NCBI GenBank assembly: GCA_964589175.1
Contig: CAZPRY010000014.1
Location: forward strand, 25,836 to 89,835
Source: CAZPRY01 sp964589175
GTDB lineage: Bacteria > Fidelibacterota > UBA2242
DNA: 64,000 nucleotides
Direction of reading: 5' to 3'
The stretch's first letter is position 1; each line of letters begins with the position of its first letter. This document shows, piece after piece, positions 45,841-55,496 of this stretch. Below the pieces are notes generated by a model. That model did no database searches and had not been told where the DNA came from. It saw only the letters and a program-made list of their open reading frames with translations. Made by a program: the position numbers and the translations under genes.

Positions 45841-47178
45841 TTAATTACGATCGCTATGTTCTTTTTTCAACAGCCTGACCGCAAAGCCGCCGGTCATGTT
45901 ATGCTGAAAGGGTAATATACGCATCGAACGGCTTTCGTCACAATATTTCCTGTCCACGTAGTTTTCGGCCGGATCGATCTGAAATTCGGGATGTCTTCCG
46001 AGAAAAGCAGCGACAATATCGTCATTTTCCTCCGTCTGGATCGAACAGGTGCTGTACACAAGCACGCCTCCCGGCCGGACAAAGCCGGCCGTATTTTCCA
46101 GGATAGCGGTCTGAATTTCGTTTAATTTCAGGATATCCTCCGGCCTGCGGTTCCAGCGAATATCGGCCCGCCGCGCAATCACGCCGGTCCCGGTACAGGG
46201 CGCATCCACCAGGATTTTATCAGCCATGTCGAATTGGGCCTCCCGGGCATCGGCAACCGCAAGCGTGACGGAATCGATTCCCAGACGACGGCACTCATTT
46301 TGAATCAAGGCAATCTTATCCTCGGAAATATCGAATGCTGACAGATTGATCCGGTTGCTGCCAAGCTGGGCGATCATCGTCGTTTTTCCGCCGGGCGCGG
46401 CGCAGACATCCAGGATCGTTTCGCCGGGCTGCGGATTCAGCAGCATGACTGCCAGGGCCTGGCTGTAATCCTGCACCGAACAGGCACCCTCCGCAAAGAG
46501 CGGGCTCTTCAGCAAAACGCCGGGCTTGTCCACGCAGAAAAAACGGACGTTGCCGAGTTCCGATTCAGATAGAACTGCCATTTCGCGATCCAGCTTCGCG
46601 CGCAGCTGCGGCCACTCGATTTTCAAGGGATTATGCCGGAAATATATCTCGGTATAGGAATTGTTGAATGCGACCAGTTTGATCGTGTTCGCTTCCCCGT
46701 AGACGGAAATCCAGTTTCGGATCAGCCATTCGGGATGAGAATGCAGGATGGCAAGCTGCCCGATCCGGTCTTTTCGTTCCAGCGCTTCGCGCCACTTTTC
46801 TTCGGGAGGCAAGTTGCGCAAAACTCCGTTGATAAAGGGCACGAGCTGCAGGCGTTTCAGTTGCCGGGCGGCCCGCACAGTTTCATTCACGGCGGCATGC
46901 ATGGGCGTTGCCATAATGCTTATCTGGAGAATGCCGATGCGCAGCAGATTGAGCGCCGTGATCTCCAACTTTTTGGCGGAACGGGTCACGGCAATATCGA
47001 TGATAAAATCCAGGAAGCTTTGATGCTGAATCGCCCCCTTGACGAGCGCGTAGATATAATCCTGATCCTGCTGGCTGAAATTCTTTTCGCCTACAAAATC
47101 CGCGATGCGCTTCTCGTAAGCAAAATAGTTATTGCGCAGTGAATTCAGAATTTTGACGGCAGCGGCGCGTGTATTCAC
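45841..47178 (-). CDS. rsmB: 16S rRNA cytosine-5 methyltransferase RsmB
   Basis: A SAM-dependent enzyme that makes m5C967 in 16S rRNA. The 445 residues have an N-terminal NusB-like RNA-binding domain (about 1-140), then a Rossmann methyltransferase with VCAAPGGKTTMIAQL, DAPCTGTGVIARRADIRW and YSTCSIQTEEN, the last two carrying the catalytic cysteines. I chose the GTG at 47178, whose GTGA overlaps the fmt stop by four bases, over a 32-residue longer frame running into fmt. Confidence 0.94.
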   Translation of the reverse strand: MNTRAAAVKILNSLRNNYFAYEKRIADFVGEKNFSQQDQDYIYALVKGAIQHQSFLDFIIDIAVTRSAKKLEITALNLLRIGILQISIMATPMHAAVNETVRAARQLKRLQLVPFINGVLRNLPPEEKWREALERKDRIGQLAILHSHPEWLIRNWISVYGEANTIKLVAFNNSYTEIYFRHNPLKIEWPQLRAKLDREMAVLSESELGNVRFFCVDKPGVLLKSPLFAEGACSVQDYSQALAVMLLNPQPGETILDVCAAPGGKTTMIAQLGSNRINLSAFDISEDKIALIQNECRRLGIDSVTLAVADAREAQFDMADKILVDAPCTGTGVIARRADIRWNRRPEDILKLNEIQTAILENTAGFVRPGGVLVYSTCSIQTEENDDIVAAFLGRHPEFQIDPAENYVDRKYCDESRSMRILPFQHNMTGGFAVRLLKKEHSDRN

Positions 47179-48104
47179 GATGTAAAACGATCTCCAATTT
47201 GGCCCGCAAAACCGTTCAGAAATGCCGCGACCGGCAGCGCCCGCTTGCCCTCCGTCTGCAACACTTCCGGGCACAGCAACCCGCGGCCGGTTTGAATCGC
47301 CAGGGCGCTTTTATCGAGATGCACGATCGTTCCGGGAAGCTCAGCGGCCGGGTCTTCCTTCCAGCTTGCTTTCAGGATTTTCAGCCGTTTTCCTCCAAAA
47401 AGACAGAATGCACCCGGTGAAGGCGACAACCCGTGGATCAGATTTTTGAGCGTCTGCGCCGGTTGCGACCAGTCCAGTTTGCCCATCTCGGGATAAATTT
47501 TCGGTGCGCTGCTGGCCAGGGAATTGTCCTGTGCTAATTTCGTGATATGGGCGTTTTCCAGATCATCGAGACTTTGGACGAGCGCTTCTGCGCCGATGCG
47601 GGACAGCTTTTCGGACAGCGATCCGGCCGTGTCGTCCTCGCTGATCGTCAGCCTGCGCCGGGTAATGATGGCGCCGGTGTCCACTTTCGGTTCAATCTGA
47701 AAGATCGTGATGCCGGTTTCACGATCGCCGTTGATCAGGGCCCAGTTAATAGGCGCAGCTCCGCGATATTTCGGTAAGAGAGAAGCATGCAGGTTTATGG
47801 AACCGAAGCGCGGCACTTCGAGGAGCAGCTTCGGCAAAATCCGGAAAGCCACCACGACGAACAGATCCGGATCGAGTTGACGAAGCCGGCCAGCCAATTG
47901 CTCGTCCCGCAGGGATTCGGGTTGTAGGATCTCCAGGCCCAGCTCTCGGGCCAGGGTTTTAACCGGGGGTTCGTCAACCTTTCGTCCCCGTCCTTTGGGA
48001 ACGTCCTGCCCGGTAACGACCGCCAGAATCTGATGGCGGGAGGCCGCGAGGGCTCGCAGACCCGGCAGGGCAAATTCAGGCGTACCCATAAATACGATTT
48101 TCAC
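47175..48104 (-). CDS. fmt: Methionyl-tRNA formyltransferase
   Basis: A 309-residue enzyme that formylates initiator Met-tRNA using 10-formyltetrahydrofolate. Visible: MKIVFMGTPEFALPGL at the N-terminus, SINLHASLLPKYRGAAPINWALINGD with the catalytic Asn-His, TGAIITRR, and a C-terminal OB-like domain. The start is GTG at 48104. It follows def by 14 bases and overlaps rsmB by four bases, a standard translation-initiation operon. Confidence 0.97.
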   Translation of the reverse strand: MKIVFMGTPEFALPGLRALAASRHQILAVVTGQDVPKGRGRKVDEPPVKTLARELGLEILQPESLRDEQLAGRLRQLDPDLFVVVAFRILPKLLLEVPRFGSINLHASLLPKYRGAAPINWALINGDRETGITIFQIEPKVDTGAIITRRRLTISEDDTAGSLSEKLSRIGAEALVQSLDDLENAHITKLAQDNSLASSAPKIYPEMGKLDWSQPAQTLKNLIHGLSPSPGAFCLFGGKRLKILKASWKEDPAAELPGTIVHLDKSALAIQTGRGLLCPEVLQTEGKRALPVAAFLNGFAGQIGDRFTS

Positions 48105-48118
48105 GTAGGTCCCAATCC

Positions 48119-48649
48119 TTACACGTTGGCGTACTGCCCGTTGGCAGCGTCTTCCGCAATTTTCTTGAGTTTCGAGGCGAGGAAACTTTTGCGTAGCGCG
48201 CTGATGCGATCTACAAAAAATACGCCGTGCAGGTGATCGATCTCATGCTGGATTACGCGCGCCGGGAAATCGCTGAACTCTTCCTCGATCACGTTGCGAT
48301 CCAGGTCTTCATAGCGCAGTTTTATTCGTTCGGCCCGGGTAACCTCTTCATGGATTTCCGGTATGCTCAGGCAGCCTTCTTCCAGCACGCATTCGCCGCT
48401 CGACTCCAGGATTTCCGGGTTGATGAATACCTTCTTCGTCTGCTTTTCATCATGTAGCGAAAAGTCCGCCACGAAAAAGCTCTGATCGATGCCGGCCTGG
48501 TTGGCGGAGAGGCCGATGCCGTCATCGTCGTACATGCTCTCATACATATCGTTCAGGATCCGGCTAAAATCCGCCGGCAGTTCAGTTACCGGCTGAGTTG
48601 GCCGGCTCAGAATAGGACTTCCGTAGAGATAGATCTTCATCAAAGCCAT
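48119..48649 (-). CDS. def: Peptide deformylase
   Basis: A metalloenzyme (176 residues) that removes the N-formyl group from new proteins. The three motifs are GIGLSANQAG (a Ser for the second usual Ala), EGCLSIP with the metal-ligand Cys, and QHEIDHLHG with the HExxH catalytic site. The start at 48649 overlaps the last base of the yajC stop; MKIYLYGSP from codon 4 is an alternative start. Confidence 0.96.
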   Translation of the reverse strand: MALMKIYLYGSPILSRPTQPVTELPADFSRILNDMYESMYDDDGIGLSANQAGIDQSFFVADFSLHDEKQTKKVFINPEILESSGECVLEEGCLSIPEIHEEVTRAERIKLRYEDLDRNVIEEEFSDFPARVIQHEIDHLHGVFFVDRISALRKSFLASKLKKIAEDAANGQYANV

Positions 48650-48984
48650 TAGAACGTAACCACCTTTTTATCCAGTTTCTCGGCAACGGCGGAGCGCGAG
48701 ATCTGAATCTTGATGTCTTTGGCAATCTTGACGATGACGACATTCTCTTTTTCGCGCAGGCCTTCGATCTTACCGAAAATACCGCCGATCGTCAGGATAT
48801 CGTCGCCGGGCTGCAGTTCCTGCAACATCTTCTGTTTTTCCTTCTGCTTCTTGGCCTGGGGGCGTATCATCAGAAAATACATCACCAGGATAATCAGAAG
48901 AAACGGCAATAGATTCAGGATGGGGTTTCCCGTTCCACCGGAACCGCCCATTTGTCCGCCGGCTGCATAAAGTAAATTATTCAC
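48649..48984 (-). CDS. yajC: Preprotein translocase subunit YajC
   Basis: A small single-span membrane protein that associates with SecDF-YidC. From the GTG at 48984, which has GGAGG four bases upstream, the product is 111 residues: a glycine-rich N-terminus, one membrane helix (PFLLIILVMYFLMIRPQ), then the cytoplasmic KKQKEKQKMLQELQPGDDILTIGGIFGKI signature. A TTG at 49020 would add 12 residues but has no ribosome site. secDF is not in the window. Confidence 0.93.
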   Translation of the reverse strand: MNNLLYAAGGQMGGSGGTGNPILNLLPFLLIILVMYFLMIRPQAKKQKEKQKMLQELQPGDDILTIGGIFGKIEGLREKENVVIVKIAKDIKIQISRSAVAEKLDKKVVTF

Positions 48985-49016
48985 ATTACCTCCAATTTCT
49001 TGTTTATCATTTCCAT

Positions 49017-50585
49017 TCAATTTATACGATAATGGCAGCCGAGACTTCCCTTGTGCAGTTTTACGGCATGTAAAACCAGCAGCGAAGTCGTAGCCGCATT
49101 GCGCAGACCAAGCAGTTTATCACTCAGCCTGCCCTGTGCGTAGAAAGGTTCGATCTCTTCTTTCAGGCGGGAGAGTATTCCGTATGCCCTTTCAATCTTC
49201 TTCGAATTCCGAATAATTCCCAGGTAATTCCACATTGTATGCCGGATGGTCAGCCAATCCTGCTGCAGGACTTCGGGATCGACCTCTTCCTCCCGCGCAC
49301 GCCAGGCCGCCACACGCGGCATGATCATTTTATTCTCCCTGATCCGTTCCAGACAGTTCCTGCCGGCCAGGGTCCCGAAAACCAGGCACTCCAGCAAAGA
49401 ACTGCTGGCCAGGCGATTCGCCCCGTGGACACCCGTGCAGGCGACTTCGCCCACAGCCTTGAGGCGCCGGATCGTCGTATTGGCCCACATGTCCGTCGCC
49501 ACGCCGCCGCATTCATAATGGGCCGCCGGAACCACGGGAATGCTTTCGCTCGTGATATCGATTTTATGCTCCAGGCAGCGGGAATAGATCAGCGGAAAAC
49601 GACGCCTGATCCAGTCCGGATTGCGATGGGTAATATCCAGGTAAACGAACTGCGCGTTGTTGTCGCCCATTTCCTGCATGATGCTGCGGGCGACAATATC
49701 GCGGGGCGCCAGATCGGCCTCCGGGTGGTGGCGTTGCATGAAGGCCTCACCCGCTTCATTACGGAGTACGGCTCCTTCACCGCGCATGGCTTCCGTGATT
49801 AAAAAGCGCTCCTCGCCACTCGATGTAAAAAGGGTTGTAGGGTGGAACTGCACATATTCCATATTCATCAAGCGCGCACCGGCGCGATAGGCCATAGCGT
49901 AGCCTTCACCGCGGGCGGTCGGCGGATTGGAGGTGTGCAGGTAGAGACGCCCCAGTCCGCCTGTGGCCAGAACGGTTTGTTTGGCCAGAATGGGGTGAAC
50001 CCGGCTGTCCTCCTGGCAAAAAACGTAAGCCCCGACGCAGGTGCTGGGTTCGTAAACATGCAACGGATTCAGGGAGTGATGGGCCAGCGTGATCAGGTCC
50101 ACGCAGGTCGTACGCGTCAGAATCTCCACATTCGGCAGTGTCTGCAGTTTGCGATAAAACCGGCTCAGTATGGATTTCCCGGTTGTATCATCGACATGCA
50201 CGATGCGCGCCCGGCTGTGGGAGGCTTCCTTGATGCGGTCGATCTTGTCCTGCTCGTTCTGCGTAAAAGGTACTTCGAGGTCGTCGATCAGGATCTCATG
50301 CACCAACTCGAGATGGTCATATAACGTTTTAATGGCCGCCTCGTGCACGATGCCGGCGCCGGTTCGCTGAAAGTCTTCCAGCAGCAGATCGAAACTTTCA
50401 TCGATCGCTTTATAAATAATTCCACCCTGGGCGTAATAGGACGCTGACTCAATAAATTCCGTCTCCCGCGTGATGATCGTGACGTTCAATCCCAGCCGGG
50501 CTGCGGCGTAGGCCGTCGAGCATCCGGCCAATCCGGTCCCAATTACGAGCACATCGGTTTCGCGTATCGGTTCTGCGGCTACCAT
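49017..50585 (-). CDS. nadB: L-aspartate oxidase
   Basis: An FAD enzyme that oxidises L-aspartate to iminoaspartate, the first step of de novo NAD synthesis. The 522 residues have the dinucleotide site VLVIGTGLAGCSTAYAAA, YYAQGGI, the LATGGLGRLY block, NMEYVQFHPTTL, VVPAAHYECGGV, GVHGANRLASSSLLE, and a helical C-terminal domain. It is one base downstream of nadA, so the two pathway enzymes are co-expressed. nadC is not in the window. Confidence 0.96.
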   Translation of the reverse strand: MVAAEPIRETDVLVIGTGLAGCSTAYAAARLGLNVTIITRETEFIESASYYAQGGIIYKAIDESFDLLLEDFQRTGAGIVHEAAIKTLYDHLELVHEILIDDLEVPFTQNEQDKIDRIKEASHSRARIVHVDDTTGKSILSRFYRKLQTLPNVEILTRTTCVDLITLAHHSLNPLHVYEPSTCVGAYVFCQEDSRVHPILAKQTVLATGGLGRLYLHTSNPPTARGEGYAMAYRAGARLMNMEYVQFHPTTLFTSSGEERFLITEAMRGEGAVLRNEAGEAFMQRHHPEADLAPRDIVARSIMQEMGDNNAQFVYLDITHRNPDWIRRRFPLIYSRCLEHKIDITSESIPVVPAAHYECGGVATDMWANTTIRRLKAVGEVACTGVHGANRLASSSLLECLVFGTLAGRNCLERIRENKMIMPRVAAWRAREEEVDPEVLQQDWLTIRHTMWNYLGIIRNSKKIERAYGILSRLKEEIEPFYAQGRLSDKLLGLRNAATTSLLVLHAVKLHKGSLGCHYRIN

Positions 50586-50586
50586 T

Positions 50587-51681
50587 TTATACCAGGCTCA
50601 ACATTCGCTCCAGAGCGACGAGAGCATATTCCTTATATTGCGGTTCAACGATGACCTGGTTGATGAGCTTCCCGGCGGCCAGATTCTCCAGCTGATGGAG
50701 CAGGTGGTACTCGCTGACCATCTCCATGGTCGGGCACTGCGGCCCCTCTTCCTCCAGGAAATAGATTTTTTTGTCCTGGTAGATCGCCTGTAGTCTCTCC
50801 ACCAGGTTCTTCTCGGTGCCGACACCCCACACGCTTCCGGCCGGGCTTTCCCCGACGCGCTGCAGGATGCGCTTGGTGCTGCCCAGTTCGTCGGCCCGCT
50901 GGGCAACTTCGAAATCGCATTCCGGGTGGGCGATGATGCGGATGTCCGGATGCATCTCACGCAAACGGTCGATATAGCCAACACTGAAACGCTGATGGAC
51001 TCCACAATAGCCATCCCAAAAAATAATCGCTGCTTTTTCGACGTCTTCCTGCGTCAAACCACCCTGGGCCTGACGGCGCTCCCAGCGCGCCATCTTTTCG
51101 AGCGCAAGGCCCATTCCGTAAGCGGTATTCTGGCCCAGATACTGATCCGGGAAAAACAGGACTTTCTCGCCGAGTTTCCAAGACCATTCAAGGGCCTGCC
51201 GCGCGTTTCCGGAGGTGCATACGATGCCGCCATGCCTGCCGCAAAAGGCTTTCAATTCCACATTGGAATTGATGTAGGTCAATGGGATTATCCGGGCCGT
51301 GGTGAGCCGACTGATCGCTTCCCAGGCTTTCTCGACCTCTTCGATATTCGCCATATCCGCCAAGGAGCAGCCGGCGCCCACATTGGGTAAAAACACCTTT
51401 TGATCCGGGCGCGTCACGATATCCGCAGTCTCGACCATAAAATGAACCCCGCAGAACACGATCCATTTTGCGTCAGCGGCGGCGGCGGCTTTGGCCAGGT
51501 CGAAAGAATCGCCCCGAATATCGGTATGGCGAATCACTGCGTCGCGCATGTAATGGTGTCCCAGGATCAACAGCGACCCGGCGAGTTGCCTGCGCAATTC
51601 TTCAATGCGGCGATCCACCTGCGCAGCGCTTAGTGCATAACAGGCGTCCGACGGTAGAGATACATTTTTATTTATCGACAT
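50587..51681 (-). CDS. nadA: Quinolinate synthase
   Basis: A [4Fe-4S] enzyme that condenses iminoaspartate with dihydroxyacetone phosphate to quinolinate. The 364 residues show ILGHHYMRDAVI, FCGVHFMVETADI, PNVGAGCSLADM, YINSNVELKAFCGRHGGIVCTS, FPDQYLGQNTA, AHPECDFEV and the late EGPQCPTMEM, including the three cluster cysteines. There is no good ribosome site before the ATG at 51681. nadB follows. Confidence 0.96.
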   Translation of the reverse strand: MSINKNVSLPSDACYALSAAQVDRRIEELRRQLAGSLLILGHHYMRDAVIRHTDIRGDSFDLAKAAAAADAKWIVFCGVHFMVETADIVTRPDQKVFLPNVGAGCSLADMANIEEVEKAWEAISRLTTARIIPLTYINSNVELKAFCGRHGGIVCTSGNARQALEWSWKLGEKVLFFPDQYLGQNTAYGMGLALEKMARWERRQAQGGLTQEDVEKAAIIFWDGYCGVHQRFSVGYIDRLREMHPDIRIIAHPECDFEVAQRADELGSTKRILQRVGESPAGSVWGVGTEKNLVERLQAIYQDKKIYFLEEEGPQCPTMEMVSEYHLLHQLENLAAGKLINQVIVEPQYKEYALVALERMLSLV

Positions 51682-51770
51682 ATCGATTCGTTATTGTTGC
51701 TTTCGATTATTCGTTCTCCAAACGGAGATTGGCAAAAATCCTCTTATCAAACCTTGGAATTTAAAAAATT

Positions 51771-52997
51771 TTACTCATTTATATGAGGATTTTCTCGAAG
51801 ATGCTTGCGGCGCCGCTCTTCCCGGCGAACCTGGTTGATCTCCCAGTGATCCTTTTCCACCGGGTAGCGTTCGAAGAATTCTGTTTTCCAGGCCGTCCAA
51901 CGGCCGGTATTCAGGGCTGTCCGCGCCTCTTCGGTCAATTGCAAAAAGAAATGGATGTTGTGCAGAGTATTCAGGCGCAGTCCGGTCATCTCGCCGTTCA
52001 TATACAGGTGCCGCAGATAGGCTCGGCTGAAATTGCGGCAGGTGTAACAGTCGCAGTTTTCGTCGGGCGGCGTGTAGTCCATTTTGTAGCGCGACTGTTT
52101 CAGAACCACCCGGCCGCGATGGGTATAGAGTGTCCCGTTGCGCGCGTTCCGTGACGGCAGGACGCAGTCGAACATATCGATGCCAAGGTCGATGCCCATG
52201 ATGATGTCTTCCGGTTTGCCCACGCCCATCAGGTAATGCGGCTTCTCCTTCGGCAGTAAGGGTGAAATACGTTCCAGCATCTCGAACATCTGTTCCTTGG
52301 GCTCGCCAACCGCCAGGCCGCCCACGGCGTAGCCGTCGAAGTCGAGTTCGCTCAGCACATCGATGCTCCGTTGGCGCAGATCCGGGTAGACGCTGCCCTG
52401 CACAATTCCGAACAAAAACTGGCGGTGCCCGTAGAGCGGCTCCATCCGGCGGAAATATTCGATTGAGCGTGTCTCCCAGGCATGCGTGCGTGCCAGCGAC
52501 TCCTGGGCCTGTTCGTAGCTGCAGGGAAAGGGCGTGCATTCATCGAAAGCCATCACGATGTCCGATCCCAGCGTGCGCTGAATTTCCATCGAAATCTCGG
52601 GGGAAATCCGGTGCAGCGAGCCGTCGATGTGCGACCGGAAGGTAACATCCTCATCACGGATCTTGCCCAGGTGCGAGAGGCTGAAAACCTGGAAGCCGCC
52701 GCTGTCAGTCAGGATCGGCCGTTGCCAGTTGATAAAGCGATGCAAGCCCCCGCCGCCCTGGATAATTTCTAGCCCGGGGCGCAGGTACAGGTGATAGGTA
52801 TTGCCCAGAATGATCTGGGCCCGGCTCGCCTCGAGTTCGGCCGGTGTGAGAGTTTTAACGACGCCATGCGTGCCCACCGGCATGAAAACCGGGGTTTCCA
52901 CGCTTCCGTGCTCGGTTGTAAACCGGCAGGCCCTGGCCATGCCGTCCTCATCTTCGGCGACAATCGAAAATCCGATATCCGTTTTATCCTGATCCAA
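51771..52997 (-). CDS. tgt: Queuine/preQ1 tRNA-guanine transglycosylase
   Basis: Exchanges the wobble guanine of certain tRNAs for the queuosine precursor preQ1. The 408-residue barrel carries FMPVGTHGVVK, LTDSGGFQVFSL with the catalytic Asp, GGLAVGEPKE, GIDMFDCVLPSRNARNG with the nucleophile Asp, and the zinc site ENCDCYTCRNFSRAYLRHL. The start is TTG at 52997 with a GGAAAG element. It is a little longer than average at both ends. Confidence 0.96.
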   Translation of the reverse strand: MDQDKTDIGFSIVAEDEDGMARACRFTTEHGSVETPVFMPVGTHGVVKTLTPAELEASRAQIILGNTYHLYLRPGLEIIQGGGGLHRFINWQRPILTDSGGFQVFSLSHLGKIRDEDVTFRSHIDGSLHRISPEISMEIQRTLGSDIVMAFDECTPFPCSYEQAQESLARTHAWETRSIEYFRRMEPLYGHRQFLFGIVQGSVYPDLRQRSIDVLSELDFDGYAVGGLAVGEPKEQMFEMLERISPLLPKEKPHYLMGVGKPEDIIMGIDLGIDMFDCVLPSRNARNGTLYTHRGRVVLKQSRYKMDYTPPDENCDCYTCRNFSRAYLRHLYMNGEMTGLRLNTLHNIHFFLQLTEEARTALNTGRWTAWKTEFFERYPVEKDHWEINQVRREERRRKHLRENPHINE

Positions 52998-53013
52998 TCG
53001 CTGCTTTCCACTA

Positions 53014-54366
53014 TTATTTCAGTAAAATATTCAAAAGATGCCCGATGGAGTCCACACCGATCAGCTCGGTATCGGCCGGCTTTTTCAACATCTTAATATT
53101 GTTCTTGGGCAGAAAAATCTTGCGGTAGCCCAGCTTGGCCGCCTCCATCACACGCTGCTCGATAAAGGGCGCGGAACGCACTTCGCCAACCAGACCGACT
53201 TCCCCGATCAGGGCCGCTATCGGATCGATCGGTATGTTTTTAAAACTGGAAGCCAGGGCCGCTACCACGGCCAGATCGATTGCCGGTTCATCAATTTTCA
53301 AGCCACCCACCAGGTTGACGAAGATGTCCTGGCTGCCCAGCGGCAAACCTACCCGTTTCTCAAGAACGGCATTTAACATCGTCAGGCGACGGTAATCCAT
53401 GCCGTTGGCGGTGCGCTGCGGCGTTCCGTAAGAGGTCTGCGTCACCAGCGCCTGAATCTCGATTAAAAACGGTCGGGTTCCTTCCATGCTGACGGCAATC
53501 GCCGATCCCGGTACATGCTCACGTCGTTCAGATAAAAAAACGTACGAAGGGTTACTGACCGCGATCAGGCCCTTATCCTTCATCTCGAAAATGCCGACTT
53601 CGTTGGTAGAACCGAAACGGTTTTTGATCGAGCGCAGGACGCGGAAAAAGTTGTACTGCGCGCCCTCCAGGTAGAGCACGGTATCGACGAGATGTTCCAG
53701 CACTTTCGGGCCGGCGATCATACCGCTCTTCGTGATATGCCCGATCAGGATCATCACGATGCCCTCTTCCTTGGCCTTGCGCTGCAGTTTACCGGCGCAT
53801 TCGCGCACCTGCGTTACGCTGCCCGGCACGTTATCGAAGTCCTCCGAATACATGGTCTGAATCGAGTCGACGACTACAACCTGCGGAGCGTGAAGCTCGG
53901 TCTGGTGCAGGATATTCTCGAGATTGTTCTCGCAGGAGAGCCATATCCGTTCGTCATGCACCGCGAGGCGATCGGCGCGCAATTGAATCTGTTCTTCCGA
54001 CTCTTCACCGGAAAAGTACAGAAATTTGCTGCCCGGCAATTTCTGCAGGATTTGCAGAATGATGGTCGATTTCCCAATGCCCGGCTCGCCGCCGATCAGG
54101 ACCACCGAACCGGCCACCAGCCCGCCGCCGACAACCCGGTCGAATTCATCGATACCCGTTGTCAGGCGCTGCTTTGACGGAAATGTGCTCCGACCCAGGG
54201 CTTGCGGTTCGCGCGCTGCACTGCGAACGGCAGAGGGCGATTTTCGGGTGACCTTCTCCTCAACCATCGTATTCCAGGCACCGCACTCGGGGCAACGACC
54301 CGTCCATTTAGGCTGCGACGCGCCGCATTCTCTGCAAAAATAAACAGTTTTGACTTTCGTAGCCAT
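53014..54366 (-). CDS. radA: DNA repair protein RadA
   Basis: A RecA-like helicase that promotes branch migration in recombination repair. The 450 residues start with a C4 zinc finger (C11, C14, C25, C28), then a RecA-type ATPase with GGEPGIGKST (P-loop about 92-101) and the RadA hallmark KNRFG, and end in a Lon-protease-like domain. The ATG at 54366 is preferred to a GTG three codons upstream; neither has a strong ribosome site. Confidence 0.96.
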   Translation of the reverse strand: MATKVKTVYFCRECGASQPKWTGRCPECGAWNTMVEEKVTRKSPSAVRSAAREPQALGRSTFPSKQRLTTGIDEFDRVVGGGLVAGSVVLIGGEPGIGKSTIILQILQKLPGSKFLYFSGEESEEQIQLRADRLAVHDERIWLSCENNLENILHQTELHAPQVVVVDSIQTMYSEDFDNVPGSVTQVRECAGKLQRKAKEEGIVMILIGHITKSGMIAGPKVLEHLVDTVLYLEGAQYNFFRVLRSIKNRFGSTNEVGIFEMKDKGLIAVSNPSYVFLSERREHVPGSAIAVSMEGTRPFLIEIQALVTQTSYGTPQRTANGMDYRRLTMLNAVLEKRVGLPLGSQDIFVNLVGGLKIDEPAIDLAVVAALASSFKNIPIDPIAALIGEVGLVGEVRSAPFIEQRVMEAAKLGYRKIFLPKNNIKMLKKPADTELIGVDSIGHLLNILLK

Positions 54367-54391
54367 GCGATCCACTCGTTCTTAGCTTAGG

Positions 54392-55303
54392 TTAGGATTG
54401 CTTAACGGCAATCAGACGGCGGAAGCCCTTCAGGTCGTAAATAAACAGACCGAGAAATATCAGCAAAACGCCGATAATCTCTTTGACCGTGATCAGCTCT
54501 CCCAGAAAAAACCAGCCGATCGCGGTAGCGAAAATGGGCGTGATAAACGTAATAAACGATAATTTGATTACCGCGATGCGCGTCAGGAGCGTATAATATC
54601 CGAAGAAAGCGATAGCCGAACCGAATATCCCCAGGTAAGCCGCCGAGCCGATATTCTTGATGTCCCAGACCATTTCCGACCATTCGCCGAAAACAGTCGC
54701 CGCCAGCGCATGGCAGGCGGCCGCAATACCGATGGACATGGCCGTCAATACCAGTGGATCGTAGACGAAGGTTCGGTTTTTGGCGTAGACGGTCGGATAG
54801 GCGGAAACCATCACACCGCTCAAAACCACCAAACAGCCGAAAAACACCGACCAGCTAAAGACTAACTTTTGGTCGGAAAGAATCCCGATCACTCCGAGAA
54901 GCGAAATGACAATGGCGATTGTGCGAATCGTATTCAGCCGTTCCGCTTTCACCAAAAAATGGGCGAAAATCCCGATACAAACCGGCAACGTAGCCCACAG
55001 GATGGCCGACAGACTGCTGGGTATGTAAAGGGTTCCCCAGTAGGTGCAAAAATAACCCAGCGCCATACTGAAGAATCCCACCAGCCCGTATAATTTCAAC
55101 GAAGCGCGATCCATCGGGATTTTACGCCCGCTAATAAAAACTGCGGGGAAGAGAACCGCCGATGCAATGGTAAATCGCAGAGCCAATCCCACCAGCGGCG
55201 GCGTATCATCCAGACCGATTTTGATCATCGCCCAGGTTGTACTCCAGACCAGACAGAGGAATACCCAGATGGCAATATTATAAGCGGTCTTTCCTTTAGA
55301 CAT
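54392..55303 (-). CDS. EamA/DMT-superfamily transporter
   Basis: A 303-residue inner-membrane protein with ten predicted helices forming two EamA repeats (about 10-140 and 155-290); TTWAMIKIG in helix 1 and TPIFATAIGWFFLGELIT near the end are typical. Family members export small metabolites, often amino acids. The substrate here is unknown. It has its own promoter and an AGGAG site. Confidence 0.9.
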   Translation of the reverse strand: MSKGKTAYNIAIWVFLCLVWSTTWAMIKIGLDDTPPLVGLALRFTIASAVLFPAVFISGRKIPMDRASLKLYGLVGFFSMALGYFCTYWGTLYIPSSLSAILWATLPVCIGIFAHFLVKAERLNTIRTIAIVISLLGVIGILSDQKLVFSWSVFFGCLVVLSGVMVSAYPTVYAKNRTFVYDPLVLTAMSIGIAAACHALAATVFGEWSEMVWDIKNIGSAAYLGIFGSAIAFFGYYTLLTRIAVIKLSFITFITPIFATAIGWFFLGELITVKEIIGVLLIFLGLFIYDLKGFRRLIAVKQS

Positions 55304-55331
55304 TCAATCTACTCCTATTGTCGACCAGCTT

Positions 55332-55359
55332 AATCTAATATAATGGCCTGATTGTACAA
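55332..55359 (-). promoter_or_regulatory. Promoter candidate for the EamA transporter
   Basis: On the minus strand, TTGTAC (55354-55359) and TAGATT (55332-55337) are 16 bases apart. The start would be near 55325, about 22 bases before the ATG at 55303. Confidence 0.5.
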
Positions 55360-55430
55360 GAAAATTCATCCGCCAGAACTGGGAACCCGCTGGAAAGACT
55401 CGACCGAAAATCCTTGCCATCAGTATTTTG

Positions 55431-55459
55431 TTGACATTCACCCGGGGCCATATTAGAAT
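55431..55459 (+). promoter_or_regulatory. Strong sigma-70-type promoter for the small membrane protein
   Basis: TTGACA (55431-55436), a 17-base spacer and TAGAAT (55454-55459). It predicts a start near 55466 and a 31-base leader carrying GAGGAGG before the ATG at 55497. Confidence 0.75.
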
Positions 55460-55496
55460 ACCTAGGCTATCGATGAATAAAATATGAGGAGGCTTC

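Noticed and set aside
49017..51681. Riboswitch or NAD-responsive leader ahead of nadA
   Set aside because: The 89-base gap before nadA is AT-rich with only a small hairpin; no recognisable aptamer.
51716..51729. TCTCC-GTTT-GGAGA hairpin between tgt and nadA as a terminator
   Set aside because: The stem is only five pairs and no T run follows on the minus strand.
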